Assembly (NCBI RefSeq): GCF_026183895.1
Contig: NZ_JAPFQI010000005.1
Coordinates: 124,001 to 188,000, forward strand
From: Sabulicella glaciei
GTDB lineage: Bacteria; Pseudomonadota; Alphaproteobacteria; Acetobacterales; Acetobacteraceae
Length of the DNA stretch: 64,000 nucleotides
Direction of reading: 5' to 3'
A model generated the notes under the pieces. It saw only the letters and a list, made by a program, of their open reading frames with translations. It did not search any database and had not been told where the DNA came from. Positions 1 to 7,533 of the stretch are shown in pieces. Both the position numbers and the translations under genes were made by a program. Within the stretch, counting starts at the first letter, position 1. Every line of letters begins with the position of its first letter.

Positions 1-822
1 GGCGGCGACTGGCTGCGCGACAGCCGAGCCGCGCTGCGCGAGGCCGGGCATGCGGTGCAGGACCTCGCGGCCGGCTCGGTGGAGGCGCGCTTCCCGCTGC
101 TGCGCGGCGCCGGCATCGCCGACGCCTTCCACATGGAGGCGGGAGGCGTGCTGCTGGCGCAGCGCATCGTCGCCGCCTTCGCGGCGCATCTGCGCGCGAA
201 CGGCGTCGCCTTCCGCCAAGCCCGCGTGCGGGAGGTGGGCGAGGCGCTGACCCTGGAGGACGGGACGCGGCTTGCCGCCGACGCGCTGGTGGTGGCGGCG
301 GGCCCGTGGGCCTCCCGCCTGCTGCCCGCCCTGCGCGGCCGGGTGACGCCCTCGGCGCAGGTGATCGTGCGGCTGCGCCCGCCCGATGCGGGGTGGTCGC
401 GCATGCCCATGATCCTCGACCTGTCGCCAGCGGGCGGGTTCTACCTCGTCCCGCCCGTGGCCGGGACGCCGCTGAAGATCGGCGACCATTCCTTCTCGCT
501 GCAAGGCGACCCGGACGACCCCGACCGCACGCCGGACCGGCGCGAGGTGGAGCGCATCCTGTCCCTCGCCGCGCGCCGGGTGCACGGCATCGAGGACTGG
601 GCGCGGGAGGGCGAGGCGGTCTGCTTCTATGACGTGGAGCCGCGCGAGGCGTTCATCCTGGAACCCCTGGGCCGCCGCGCCTTTGTCATGTGCGGCTTCT
701 CGGGCCACGGATTCAAGTTCGGCCCCGTGCTGGGGCTGCGCCTCGCCGCCACCCTGGCGGGGCGGGAGGAGACGGCGGCGCTGTCGCGCTGGGCCGCCGG
801 AAGGGAGAGCGTCGCCGCATGA
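1..822 (+). CDS. FAD-dependent amine/amino-acid oxidase (DAO family, sarcosine-oxidase-like), 5' end outside window
   Basis: This is the C-terminal 273 residues of a DAO-fold flavoenzyme. The frame is open from base 1, so the N-terminal FAD-binding Rossmann motif lies upstream. The segment VVAAGPWASRLLP is the typical second FAD contact. The tail GFSGHGFKFGPVLG closely resembles the C-terminal FAD-binding stretch of monomeric sarcosine oxidase and N-methyltryptophan oxidase. A Cys coded at 622-624 (context AVCFYD) sits where monomeric sarcosine oxidase attaches FAD covalently. The likely reaction is oxidation of a secondary or N-methylated amine with release of hydrogen peroxide; the substrate is unknown. 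The stop overlaps the next start (ATGA), so it is translationally coupled to the acyl-CoA dehydrogenase. Confidence 0.8.
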   Translation, partial: GGDWLRDSRAALREAGHAVQDLAAGSVEARFPLLRGAGIADAFHMEAGGVLLAQRIVAAFAAHLRANGVAFRQARVREVGEALTLEDGTRLAADALVVAAGPWASRLLPALRGRVTPSAQVIVRLRPPDAGWSRMPMILDLSPAGGFYLVPPVAGTPLKIGDHSFSLQGDPDDPDRTPDRREVERILSLAARRVHGIEDWAREGEAVCFYDVEPREAFILEPLGRRAFVMCGFSGHGFKFGPVLGLRLAATLAGREETAALSRWAAGRESVAA

Positions 823-2399
823 GCAGCCCCACGACCCAGACGGAGGACATCGCCTTCGCCCTCACGCGCCTATGCCCCGTGCCGGGCGAGCTGGCGCCGG
901 AGGAGGTGGGGGCGCTGGTGGAGGAGATCGCGCGCTTCTGCCGCGAGGTGGTGGCGCCGCACCGCCTGGAGGCGGACCGGCAAGGCGCCACCTTCCGCGA
1001 CGGGGCGGTGCAATGCCCGCCCGCCTATCGCGCGGCCTATTCGGCATGGCGCGAGGGGGGCTGGCAGTCGCTCTGCGCCGGCGCGGCGCATGGCGGGCAG
1101 GAACTGCCCTTCGCCCTTTGGGCCGCCTTGAAGGAATTGCTGGCGACGGCGGACATGGCCTTCTCGCTCTGCCCCACGCTGACCGCCGGCGCGGTCGAGT
1201 GCCTGGAGCGCTTCGCCTCGGAGGAGCAGGCTTCGCGCCTCCTGCCGCCCCTGGTCAGCGGCGCCTGGAACGGCACGATGAACCTGACGGAGCCGCAGGC
1301 GGGCTCCGATCTCGGCGCCATCCGCACGCGGGCGGAGCCGCTGGGCGACGGGCGCTACGCGCTGCACGGGCAGAAGATCTTCATCACCTATGGCGAGAAC
1401 GACCTCGCGGAAAACACGCTCCACCTCGTGCTGGCGCGGCTGCCCGACGCGTCGCCTGGCTCACGCGGCATCTCGCTCTTCGCCTGCCCGAAGATCCTGC
1501 CCGACGGATCGCGCAACCCGGTGCGCTGCGGCGGCATCGAGCACAAGCTGGGCATCCACGCCTCTCCCACCTGCACCATGTATTTCGAGGGCGCGGTCGG
1601 CGAGATGATCGGGGAGGCGCATCGCGGCCTCCCCGCCATGTTCGCCATGATGAACAACGCCCGGCTCCAGGTCGGCATCGAAGGCGTGGCCGCCGGGGCG
1701 CGGGCGCTGGAGCTGGCGGAGGCCTATGCGGCGGGGCGCGAGCAGGGCGGGCGCCCCATCGCGCGCCACCCCGACGTGGCGCGGATGCTGGCCGAGATGC
1801 GCGCCACCACGCTGATGGGCCGCTTCCTGGCGCTGGAGGCGGCGGTCTGCGCCGACCGGGGGGACGAGCAGCGCCTCGCCCTGCTGACGCCCATCGTGAA
1901 GGCTTGGTGCACCGACCGAGGGGTCGAGGCCGCGAATCTCGGCGTGCAGGTGCATGGCGGCATGGGCTTCATCGAGGAGATGGGCGCGGCGCAGGTGCTG
2001 CGCGACAGCCGCATCGCCCCGATCTACGAGGGCACCAACGGCATCCAGGCCCTCGACCTCGTTTCCCGCAAGCTGGGACGCGACCAGGGGGCAGGGATGC
2101 GCGAGCTGATCGCGGAGGCGCGGGAAGCGGATGCGCGCCTCGTCCCCGCCGCCGGGGAGCTGGAGCGGGCGACCTCGCGCATGTGCACCGCTTCGCCCGA
2201 AGAGGCGTCTGCCTCCGCCGCCGCCTATCTGGAGGCGGCGGGCTGGGTGCTGGGCTCGGCGCGCCTGGCCCGCGCGGCGGCGCTGGATGCGCGCTACGCG
2301 CCGCTCGCGGATTTCGCCATGGCGCGGCTCCTCCCCCGGGCCCTGGCGCGGTGCGAGGAGGCGGCTGCGCCCGAGGCGGTGCTGGCGCTGCTCGTGTGA
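819..2399 (+). CDS. Acyl-CoA dehydrogenase, DmdC-like long form
   Basis: The product is 526 residues, longer than classical acyl-CoA dehydrogenases (about 380-400), like the 3-methylmercaptopropionyl-CoA dehydrogenase (DmdC) type. Visible marks are the FAD/substrate loop NLTEPQAGSDLGAIRT, the hinge VQVHGGMGFIEE, and RIAPIYEGTNGIQALDL, whose Glu is the catalytic base. It oxidises an acyl-CoA to the 2-enoyl-CoA with FAD. Start ATG 819 overlaps the preceding stop and gives a normal N-terminus; upstream codons in frame belong to the previous gene. The precise acyl substrate cannot be read from sequence, and dimethylsulfoniopropionate use is not implied. Confidence 0.88.
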   Translation: MSSPTTQTEDIAFALTRLCPVPGELAPEEVGALVEEIARFCREVVAPHRLEADRQGATFRDGAVQCPPAYRAAYSAWREGGWQSLCAGAAHGGQELPFALWAALKELLATADMAFSLCPTLTAGAVECLERFASEEQASRLLPPLVSGAWNGTMNLTEPQAGSDLGAIRTRAEPLGDGRYALHGQKIFITYGENDLAENTLHLVLARLPDASPGSRGISLFACPKILPDGSRNPVRCGGIEHKLGIHASPTCTMYFEGAVGEMIGEAHRGLPAMFAMMNNARLQVGIEGVAAGARALELAEAYAAGREQGGRPIARHPDVARMLAEMRATTLMGRFLALEAAVCADRGDEQRLALLTPIVKAWCTDRGVEAANLGVQVHGGMGFIEEMGAAQVLRDSRIAPIYEGTNGIQALDLVSRKLGRDQGAGMRELIAEAREADARLVPAAGELERATSRMCTASPEEASASAAAYLEAAGWVLGSARLARAAALDARYAPLADFAMARLLPRALARCEEAAAPEAVLALLV

Positions 2400-2419
2400 C
2401 GGAAAAACCTTCCGCGCCC

Positions 2420-2449
2420 TTGCAGCCTTCCGCCCTGCCCGCATTTACA
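2420..2449 (+). promoter_or_regulatory. Weak candidate promoter before the carotenoid operon
   Basis: The 77-base gap before the first desaturase contains TTGCAG (2420-2425), an 18-base spacer and TTTACA (2444-2449), a poor -35/-10 pair. It is the only gap wide enough for a promoter between here and 11670. The match is weak and no PpsR/CrtJ-type palindrome is present, so this is tentative. Confidence 0.22.
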
Positions 2450-2476
2450 CCAGGGACCACGACCGCAAGACCAGGC

Positions 2477-4036
2477 ATGAACGCACCTCTCCCCGCCCCC
2501 GCGCTGCGACGGCAGCGACCTCATGTCGTCGTGGTCGGAGCGGGGCCGGGTGGCCTGGCCGCCGCCATGCAGCTGGCCGCCGGCGGGGCGCGCGTCACCC
2601 TGCTGGAGAAGGACGCCGTGGTCGGTGGCCGCACCCGCACGCTGGAATCCCCGGGCGGCTACCGCTTCGACCTGGGGCCGACCTTCTTCCTCTACCCGCG
2701 CATCCTCCAGGAAATCTTCGCCTCCTGCGGCGCCGACCTGGAGGAGGAGGTGGAGATGATCCGCCTCGACCCGCAATACCGCCTGGTCTTCGAGGGGGAT
2801 GGAGGCAACGCGGTGCTGGACGCCACCCCTGACATGGACCGGATGGAGGCGGCGATCCGCGCCATCGCGCCGGGCGACGCCGCCGGGGTGCGGCGCTTCA
2901 TGCGCGACAACCGCGAGAAGCTGGCCGCCTTCCGCCCGGCGCTGGAGCGCCCCTTCCTGGCGGCGCGGGCGATGATGGGGGCGGACATGCTGCGCTCCCT
3001 CAAGCACCTGCGCCCGCACAAGATGGTGGATGGCGATCTGCGCCGCTACTTCCGCGACCCGCGCATCCGCCTCGCCTTCTCGTTCCAGACCAAATACCTG
3101 GGCATGTCGCCCTTCCGCTGCCCGTCCATGTTCACCATCCTGAGCTTCCTGGAATACGAGTTCGGCGTGTTCCATCCGCGCGGCGGCTGCGGCGCGGTGA
3201 GCGAGGCGATGGCGCGCGTGGCGGAGCGCCTCGGCGTGGAGATCCGGCTGAACACGCCGGTGGACCGCGTGTCCTTCACCGGGCGCCGCGCCACGGGGGT
3301 GGAAGCGGCGGGTCAGCACATCGAGGCCGATGCGGTGGTGCTGAACGCCGACTTCGCCCATGCCGTGCCGCGCCTGATCCCCGACGCGCTGCGGCGCGAT
3401 TGGAACGACCGCAAGATCGAGCGCGCGCGCTACTCCTGCTCCACCTTCATGCTCTATCTGGGCGTGGAGGGGCGCTTTCCGGAACTCGCACACCACACGA
3501 TCCTGCTCAGCCGCGAATACCAGCGCAACATCGCGCAGATCGAGGCCGGCGTGCTGCCGAACGAGCCCTCGACCTATGTGCAGAACCCCGTCGCCAGCGA
3601 CGCTTCCATGGCGCCGCCGGGCCATTCCTCGCTCTACGTGCTGGTGCCCGTGCCCAATCTCCGCTCCGGCCTCGACTGGGAAAGCGAGGCGCCGCGCTTC
3701 CGGCAGGCGGCGCTGGACCGGCTGAAGGCGCTGGGGCTGCACGACATCGAAAGCCGCATCCGGTACGAGCGCATGGTGACGCCGCAGGGCTGGCACGACG
3801 ACTTCGCCGTGGGCTACGGCGCCACCTTCAACCTGTCGCACGACCTGCTGCAGATGCTCTCCTTCCGCCCGCGCAACCGCTTCAACGACACCGAGCGCCT
3901 CTACCTCGTCGGCGGGGGCACGCATCCGGGCTCCGGCCTGCCGGTGATCTACGAGGGCGCGCGCATCACCGCGAAGCTGGTGCAGCAGGACCTGCGGATT
4001 CCCGTGACGGTCGAGCCGAGCTTTGCCGCGCAGTGA
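2477..4036 (+). CDS. crtN: CrtN-like FAD-dependent C30 carotenoid desaturase
   Basis: The product is 519 residues and belongs to the phytoene/diapophytoene desaturase family. An FAD-binding GAGPGGLAAAMQLA motif starts near residue 26, followed by LEKDAVVGGRTRT and GYRFDLGPTFFLYP. Near residue 479 is the C-terminal signature LVGGGTHPGSGLPVIYEGA. CrtN-type enzymes introduce double bonds into squalene or diapophytoene to give coloured C30 polyenes. The neighbours (HpnCDE for squalene, a second desaturase, acyl- and glycosyltransferases, aldehyde dehydrogenase) fit a C30 rather than a C40 role. ATG 2477 was chosen because it directly precedes the conserved N-terminus. Which of the two paralogues performs desaturation is inferred from order and the C-terminal motif. 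Confidence 0.8.
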   Translation: MNAPLPAPALRRQRPHVVVVGAGPGGLAAAMQLAAGGARVTLLEKDAVVGGRTRTLESPGGYRFDLGPTFFLYPRILQEIFASCGADLEEEVEMIRLDPQYRLVFEGDGGNAVLDATPDMDRMEAAIRAIAPGDAAGVRRFMRDNREKLAAFRPALERPFLAARAMMGADMLRSLKHLRPHKMVDGDLRRYFRDPRIRLAFSFQTKYLGMSPFRCPSMFTILSFLEYEFGVFHPRGGCGAVSEAMARVAERLGVEIRLNTPVDRVSFTGRRATGVEAAGQHIEADAVVLNADFAHAVPRLIPDALRRDWNDRKIERARYSCSTFMLYLGVEGRFPELAHHTILLSREYQRNIAQIEAGVLPNEPSTYVQNPVASDASMAPPGHSSLYVLVPVPNLRSGLDWESEAPRFRQAALDRLKALGLHDIESRIRYERMVTPQGWHDDFAVGYGATFNLSHDLLQMLSFRPRNRFNDTERLYLVGGGTHPGSGLPVIYEGARITAKLVQQDLRIPVTVEPSFAAQ

Positions 4037-4046
4037 GGACCACGCC

Positions 4047-5630
4047 ATGACCTCTTCCCACGTCGTCGTGATCGGCGCCGGCCTCGGCGGCCTCGCCGCC
4101 GCCTGCACGGCCGCCGCGCGCGGCCACCGCGTCACCCTGCTGGACAAGAATCCCTGGCTGGGCGGCAAGGCGGCGCAGCTTTCCCTCGACGCGCCGGATG
4201 GCTCGGGCGCCTTCCGCTTCGACATGGGGCCGACCATCCTCACCGTGCCGCGCGTGCTGCGCCGCATCTTCGCCGAGGCGGGGCGCGACCAGGCGAAGGA
4301 GCTGCCGCTCATCCGCCTCGACCCGCAATGGCGCTGCTTCTTCGACGATGGCACCTGGATCGACCTGCGCGAGAACGTCGAGGCGATGGCGGCGGAGATG
4401 GACCGCTTCGCCCCCGGCAGCGGCGCGGGCGACGGCTACCGCAAGTTCCAGCGCGTGTCCCGCCACCTCCATGGCGTGTCGGAGAAGTTCTTCTTCTGGA
4501 AGTCGGTCGAAGGCATCGGCGACACGCTGAACATGCGCGCCAACATGCGCGCCGACACGCTGAAGGACGTGCTGGCGCTGCGGATGGGCCAGACCGTCGC
4601 CAAGGTGATCCGCGGGCACGTGCCGGATGAACGGCTGGCGCAGATGCTCGACCATTTCTGCCAGTATGTCGGCTCCAACCCCTATCTCGCCCCCGCCGTC
4701 CTCGCCTCCATCGGCGACATGCAGGCGAGCGAGGGTGTGTGGTACCCGGTGGGCGGCACCCGCGCCGTGGCCGAAGGCTTGGCGAAGCTGGCGGGCGAGC
4801 TGGGCGCCGATCTCCGTCCCTCCACCGACGCCACGCGCATCGAGGTGGAAAACGGCAAGGCCGTCGCGGTCCACACCGCGAGCGGCGAGCGCATCGCCTG
4901 CGACGCCGTGATCTCCAACATGGATGCGATCCGCACCTACACGGAACTCGTGGGTGGGGCGCCGGGCGAGACCTACGGCAAGAAGGGGTTCGAACCCGCC
5001 TGCTCCGGCGTCGTGCTGTATCTCGGGCTGAACCGCCGCTACGAGCACCTGGCGCATCACTGCTTCGTCTTCTCCCGCGATGCGGAGGAGGAGTTCGACA
5101 GCATCTACAAGCGGGGCGAGCCGGCGCCGGACCCGACCGCCTATCTTGCCGCCACCGCGACCACCGATCCGAACTCGGCGCCGCCGGGCGGCGAGGCGCT
5201 CTACGTGCTGGTGCACACGCCGCACCTGCGGCCGCACCATGACTGGGACAAGCTCTTTCCCGGCTACCGGCAGGTCATCCTGGACAAGCTGAAGCGCACC
5301 GCCGGCCTGGGCGACATCGAGGAGCGCATCGTGGTCGAGCGGCGCCTGACGCCGGTGGACATCCACGAGCGCTACCGCGTGCTGAACGGGGCGATCTACG
5401 GCCTCGCCAGCCATGGCTCCTTCCTGGGCGCCTTCAAGCCAGGCAACCGGTCCAAGCAGGTGAAGGGTCTCTACCTGGCCGGCGGGGCGGCGCATCCGGG
5501 GCCGGGCATGCCCATGGTGATGATGAGCGGCTGGATCGCCGCCGACAGCCTGGACGCCGATCTCGGCGGGCGCGGCATGAGCGAGAAGGCGCGCGAGGCC
5601 GGCCGGCGCGAGGCGGAGGCGGTGGGGTGA
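4047..5630 (+). CDS. CrtP-like second desaturase/terminal oxidase of C30 carotenoids
   Basis: The product is 527 residues, paralogous to the preceding gene. The FAD motif VVIGAGLGGLAAACTAAARG is at the N-terminus, with LLDKNPWLGGKA and FRFDMGPTILTVPRVL following. The C-terminal signature reads YLAGGAAHPGPGMPMV, which departs from the GGGTHPG of typical desaturases. In staphylococcal and methylobacterial C30 pathways the second CrtN-family member (CrtP) oxidises the terminal methyl to an aldehyde. The aldehyde dehydrogenase at 10342 and the glycosyl/acyltransferases make that role likely here, but desaturation is possible. An AGGA sits 8 bases before ATG 4047, and only 10 bases separate it from the previous stop. 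Confidence 0.75.
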   Translation: MTSSHVVVIGAGLGGLAAACTAAARGHRVTLLDKNPWLGGKAAQLSLDAPDGSGAFRFDMGPTILTVPRVLRRIFAEAGRDQAKELPLIRLDPQWRCFFDDGTWIDLRENVEAMAAEMDRFAPGSGAGDGYRKFQRVSRHLHGVSEKFFFWKSVEGIGDTLNMRANMRADTLKDVLALRMGQTVAKVIRGHVPDERLAQMLDHFCQYVGSNPYLAPAVLASIGDMQASEGVWYPVGGTRAVAEGLAKLAGELGADLRPSTDATRIEVENGKAVAVHTASGERIACDAVISNMDAIRTYTELVGGAPGETYGKKGFEPACSGVVLYLGLNRRYEHLAHHCFVFSRDAEEEFDSIYKRGEPAPDPTAYLAATATTDPNSAPPGGEALYVLVHTPHLRPHHDWDKLFPGYRQVILDKLKRTAGLGDIEERIVVERRLTPVDIHERYRVLNGAIYGLASHGSFLGAFKPGNRSKQVKGLYLAGGAAHPGPGMPMVMMSGWIAADSLDADLGGRGMSEKAREAGRREAEAVG

Positions 5631-6436
5631 GCGCGAAGCGGGGCGACGATCCGGTTGCCCTGCGGGACGAGCGCTTCGTCCGCTTCTTCGACCGCGCCTT
5701 CTCGCGCTTCTTCGCGCGCCGGATGCGCGCCCTGCGTGTGGCGCGCTGGGGCATGCCGGAGGCGCCGGAGGGCGTGCCGCTGGTGATCTTCGCCAACCAT
5801 CCCTCCTGGTGGGATGGCGTCTCCTTCCTGCTGCTGGCGCGGCGCCTGTTTCCCGGCCGCCAGGGCTTCGTGCCGATGGATGCGGCGGCCTTGGCCCGCT
5901 ACGGCTTCATGCGGCGCATCGGCGTGTTCGGTATCGAGCGGAACAGCGCCCGCGGCGCCGCCGCCTTCCTGCGCACCGCGCGGACCGTGCTGGCCCACCC
6001 CTCCCACATGCTGTGGATGAACGCCCCCGGCCGTTTCAGCGACGCGCGGGAACGCCCCGTGCCCATCGCCCCCGGCCTGTCCCACCTGCCCGAGATCGCG
6101 CCCGGCGCGGTGTTCCTGCCCCTTGCCCTGGAATACCCGTTCTGGGGCGAGCGCGCGGCGGAGGCGCTGGCCGCCTTCGGTCCGCCCATCCCCGCCAGCG
6201 AACTCCTGGCGCTCGACCGCGCGGCGCGGGCGGAGCGGATGCGCGCGGCGCTGGAAGCGGCGATGGACCGGCTGGCCGAGGATGCGATCGGCCGCGACCC
6301 TGCGCGCTTTCGCGCATTGACCGAGGCGCAGGAAGGCATGGGCGGCATCTACGGGCTGTGGCAGCGCCTGCGCGCCCGCCTGCGCGGCGAGGCGTTCGAC
6401 CCGCGACACGACACCGACGCACCGAGGGAAAGCTGA
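5627..6436 (+). CDS. PlsC-type acyltransferase of the carotenoid operon (CrtO-like role)
   Basis: The product is 269 residues with the 1-acylglycerol-3-phosphate acyltransferase signature NHPSWWDG (NHx4D) near residue 57. MNAPGRFSD and LALEYPFWGE match later blocks of the family. The GTG start at 5627 overlaps the previous stop as GTGA. In staphyloxanthin biosynthesis an acyltransferase (CrtO) esterifies the sugar of a glycosylated C30 carotenoate. Position between the oxidase and the glycosyltransferase suggests the same job here. It is not a homologue of the Staphylococcus enzyme at the level I can see, so the role is context-based; a phospholipid acyltransferase is the alternative. Confidence 0.7.
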   Translation: MSAKRGDDPVALRDERFVRFFDRAFSRFFARRMRALRVARWGMPEAPEGVPLVIFANHPSWWDGVSFLLLARRLFPGRQGFVPMDAAALARYGFMRRIGVFGIERNSARGAAAFLRTARTVLAHPSHMLWMNAPGRFSDARERPVPIAPGLSHLPEIAPGAVFLPLALEYPFWGERAAEALAAFGPPIPASELLALDRAARAERMRAALEAAMDRLAEDAIGRDPARFRALTEAQEGMGGIYGLWQRLRARLRGEAFDPRHDTDAPRES

Positions 6437-7533
6437 TGGAATACGCGCACATCGCCTTGGCCCTGGCCCTGATGCCGGTGGTGTTCGGCACGGTGAACCT
6501 GCTCCGCATGGCGCGGCCGCGCGGCGCGGCGCCGGAGGGGACGCTGGTGTCCATCCTGATCCCGGCGCGCAACGAGGCGGCCAACATCGCCGCCTGCCTC
6601 GATGCCGCCCTCGCCTCCACCGGCTGCGCGGTGGAGGTGGTGGTGATGGATGACGGCTCCACCGACGACACCGCCGCGATCGTGTCCGGCTACGCCGCGC
6701 GCGACGCGCGGGTTCGCCTGGTCGAGGCCCCGTCTCTGCCGCCGGGCTGGACCGGCAAGGTGCATGCCTGCGCCCGGCTGGCCGAGGCGGCAGGGGGAAC
6801 GCACCTGCTGTTCATCGACGCCGACGTGCGCCTCGCCCCCCACGCCGCCTGCGCCATGGCCGCGCACGCGGCGGCGAAGCGCATCGCAATGGTCTCGGGC
6901 GTGCCGCGCCAGATCATCGGCTCGCTCGGTGAAGCGCTGACCGTGCCCTTCATCAATTTCCTGCTGATCTGCTACCTGCCCTTCGGCGGGCGGGCGACCA
7001 GCCGTCAGCCGGGCCTCGCCGCCGCCTGCGGGCAGCTCATCCTGGTGGAGCGGCGCGCCTATGAGGCGATCGGCGGGCATGGCGCCATCAAGGGGGTGCT
7101 GCATGACGGCATCGCCCTGGCCCGGCTGTTCCGCAGCCGCGGCCACGACACGGAGATCGTGGACGGCGCGCCGCTCGCCACCTGCCGCATGTATGACGGG
7201 TTCGGCCCGTCCTGGGACGGCTTCATCAAGAATGCGCGCGAAGGGATGGCGACGCCGATCGGCCTGCCGATCTGGACCGTGCTGCTGGCCGGTGCCCATC
7301 TCTGGCCCTGGGCGCTGCTGCCGGATGCGGAGGCGCTGCTGACCATCGTCCTGATGTTCGCCCTGCGCGCCGCGGTGACGATCCGCACCGGCGAGCCGTG
7401 GTGGACCGTGCCGCTGCACCCGCTGACGGTGCTGGTCGCCCTGGCGATCCAGTGGGCGGCGCTGCTGCGCTCGGCGCTGGGGATCAAGGCGGGCTGGAAA
7501 GGCCGCGCATATCCCGCCACAAGGACGGCATGA
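6436..7533 (+). CDS. Family 2 membrane glycosyltransferase (CrtQ/HpnB-like)
   Basis: The product is 365 residues. After an N-terminal membrane helix come the GT-A hallmarks SILIPARNEAANI, VMDDGSTDDTA (near residue 74) and FIDADVRL (near residue 127). Two or three hydrophobic helices close the protein (about 275-350). The architecture matches CrtQ of staphyloxanthin synthesis and the hopanoid-linked HpnB. It probably transfers a sugar from a nucleotide donor to a carboxylated C30 carotenoid at the inner membrane. The start overlaps the preceding stop (TGATG), and its own stop overlaps the HpnC-HpnD fusion (ATGA). A hopanoid role is less likely because no squalene-hopene cyclase is in view. Confidence 0.75.
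   Translation: MEYAHIALALALMPVVFGTVNLLRMARPRGAAPEGTLVSILIPARNEAANIAACLDAALASTGCAVEVVVMDDGSTDDTAAIVSGYAARDARVRLVEAPSLPPGWTGKVHACARLAEAAGGTHLLFIDADVRLAPHAACAMAAHAAAKRIAMVSGVPRQIIGSLGEALTVPFINFLLICYLPFGGRATSRQPGLAAACGQLILVERRAYEAIGGHGAIKGVLHDGIALARLFRSRGHDTEIVDGAPLATCRMYDGFGPSWDGFIKNAREGMATPIGLPIWTVLLAGAHLWPWALLPDAEALLTIVLMFALRAAVTIRTGEPWWTVPLHPLTVLVALAIQWAALLRSALGIKAGWKGRAYPATRTA

Noticed and set aside
2400-2476. PpsR/CrtJ-type TGT-N12-ACA site before the carotenoid operon
   Set aside because: A TGT occurs at 2395-2397 but the partner triplet is not ACA, so no site is supported.
2294-5495. Long minus-strand frames opposite the two desaturases
   Set aside because: Their translations are His/Arg/Gln-rich without recognisable folds, while the plus strand carries two intact flavoproteins.
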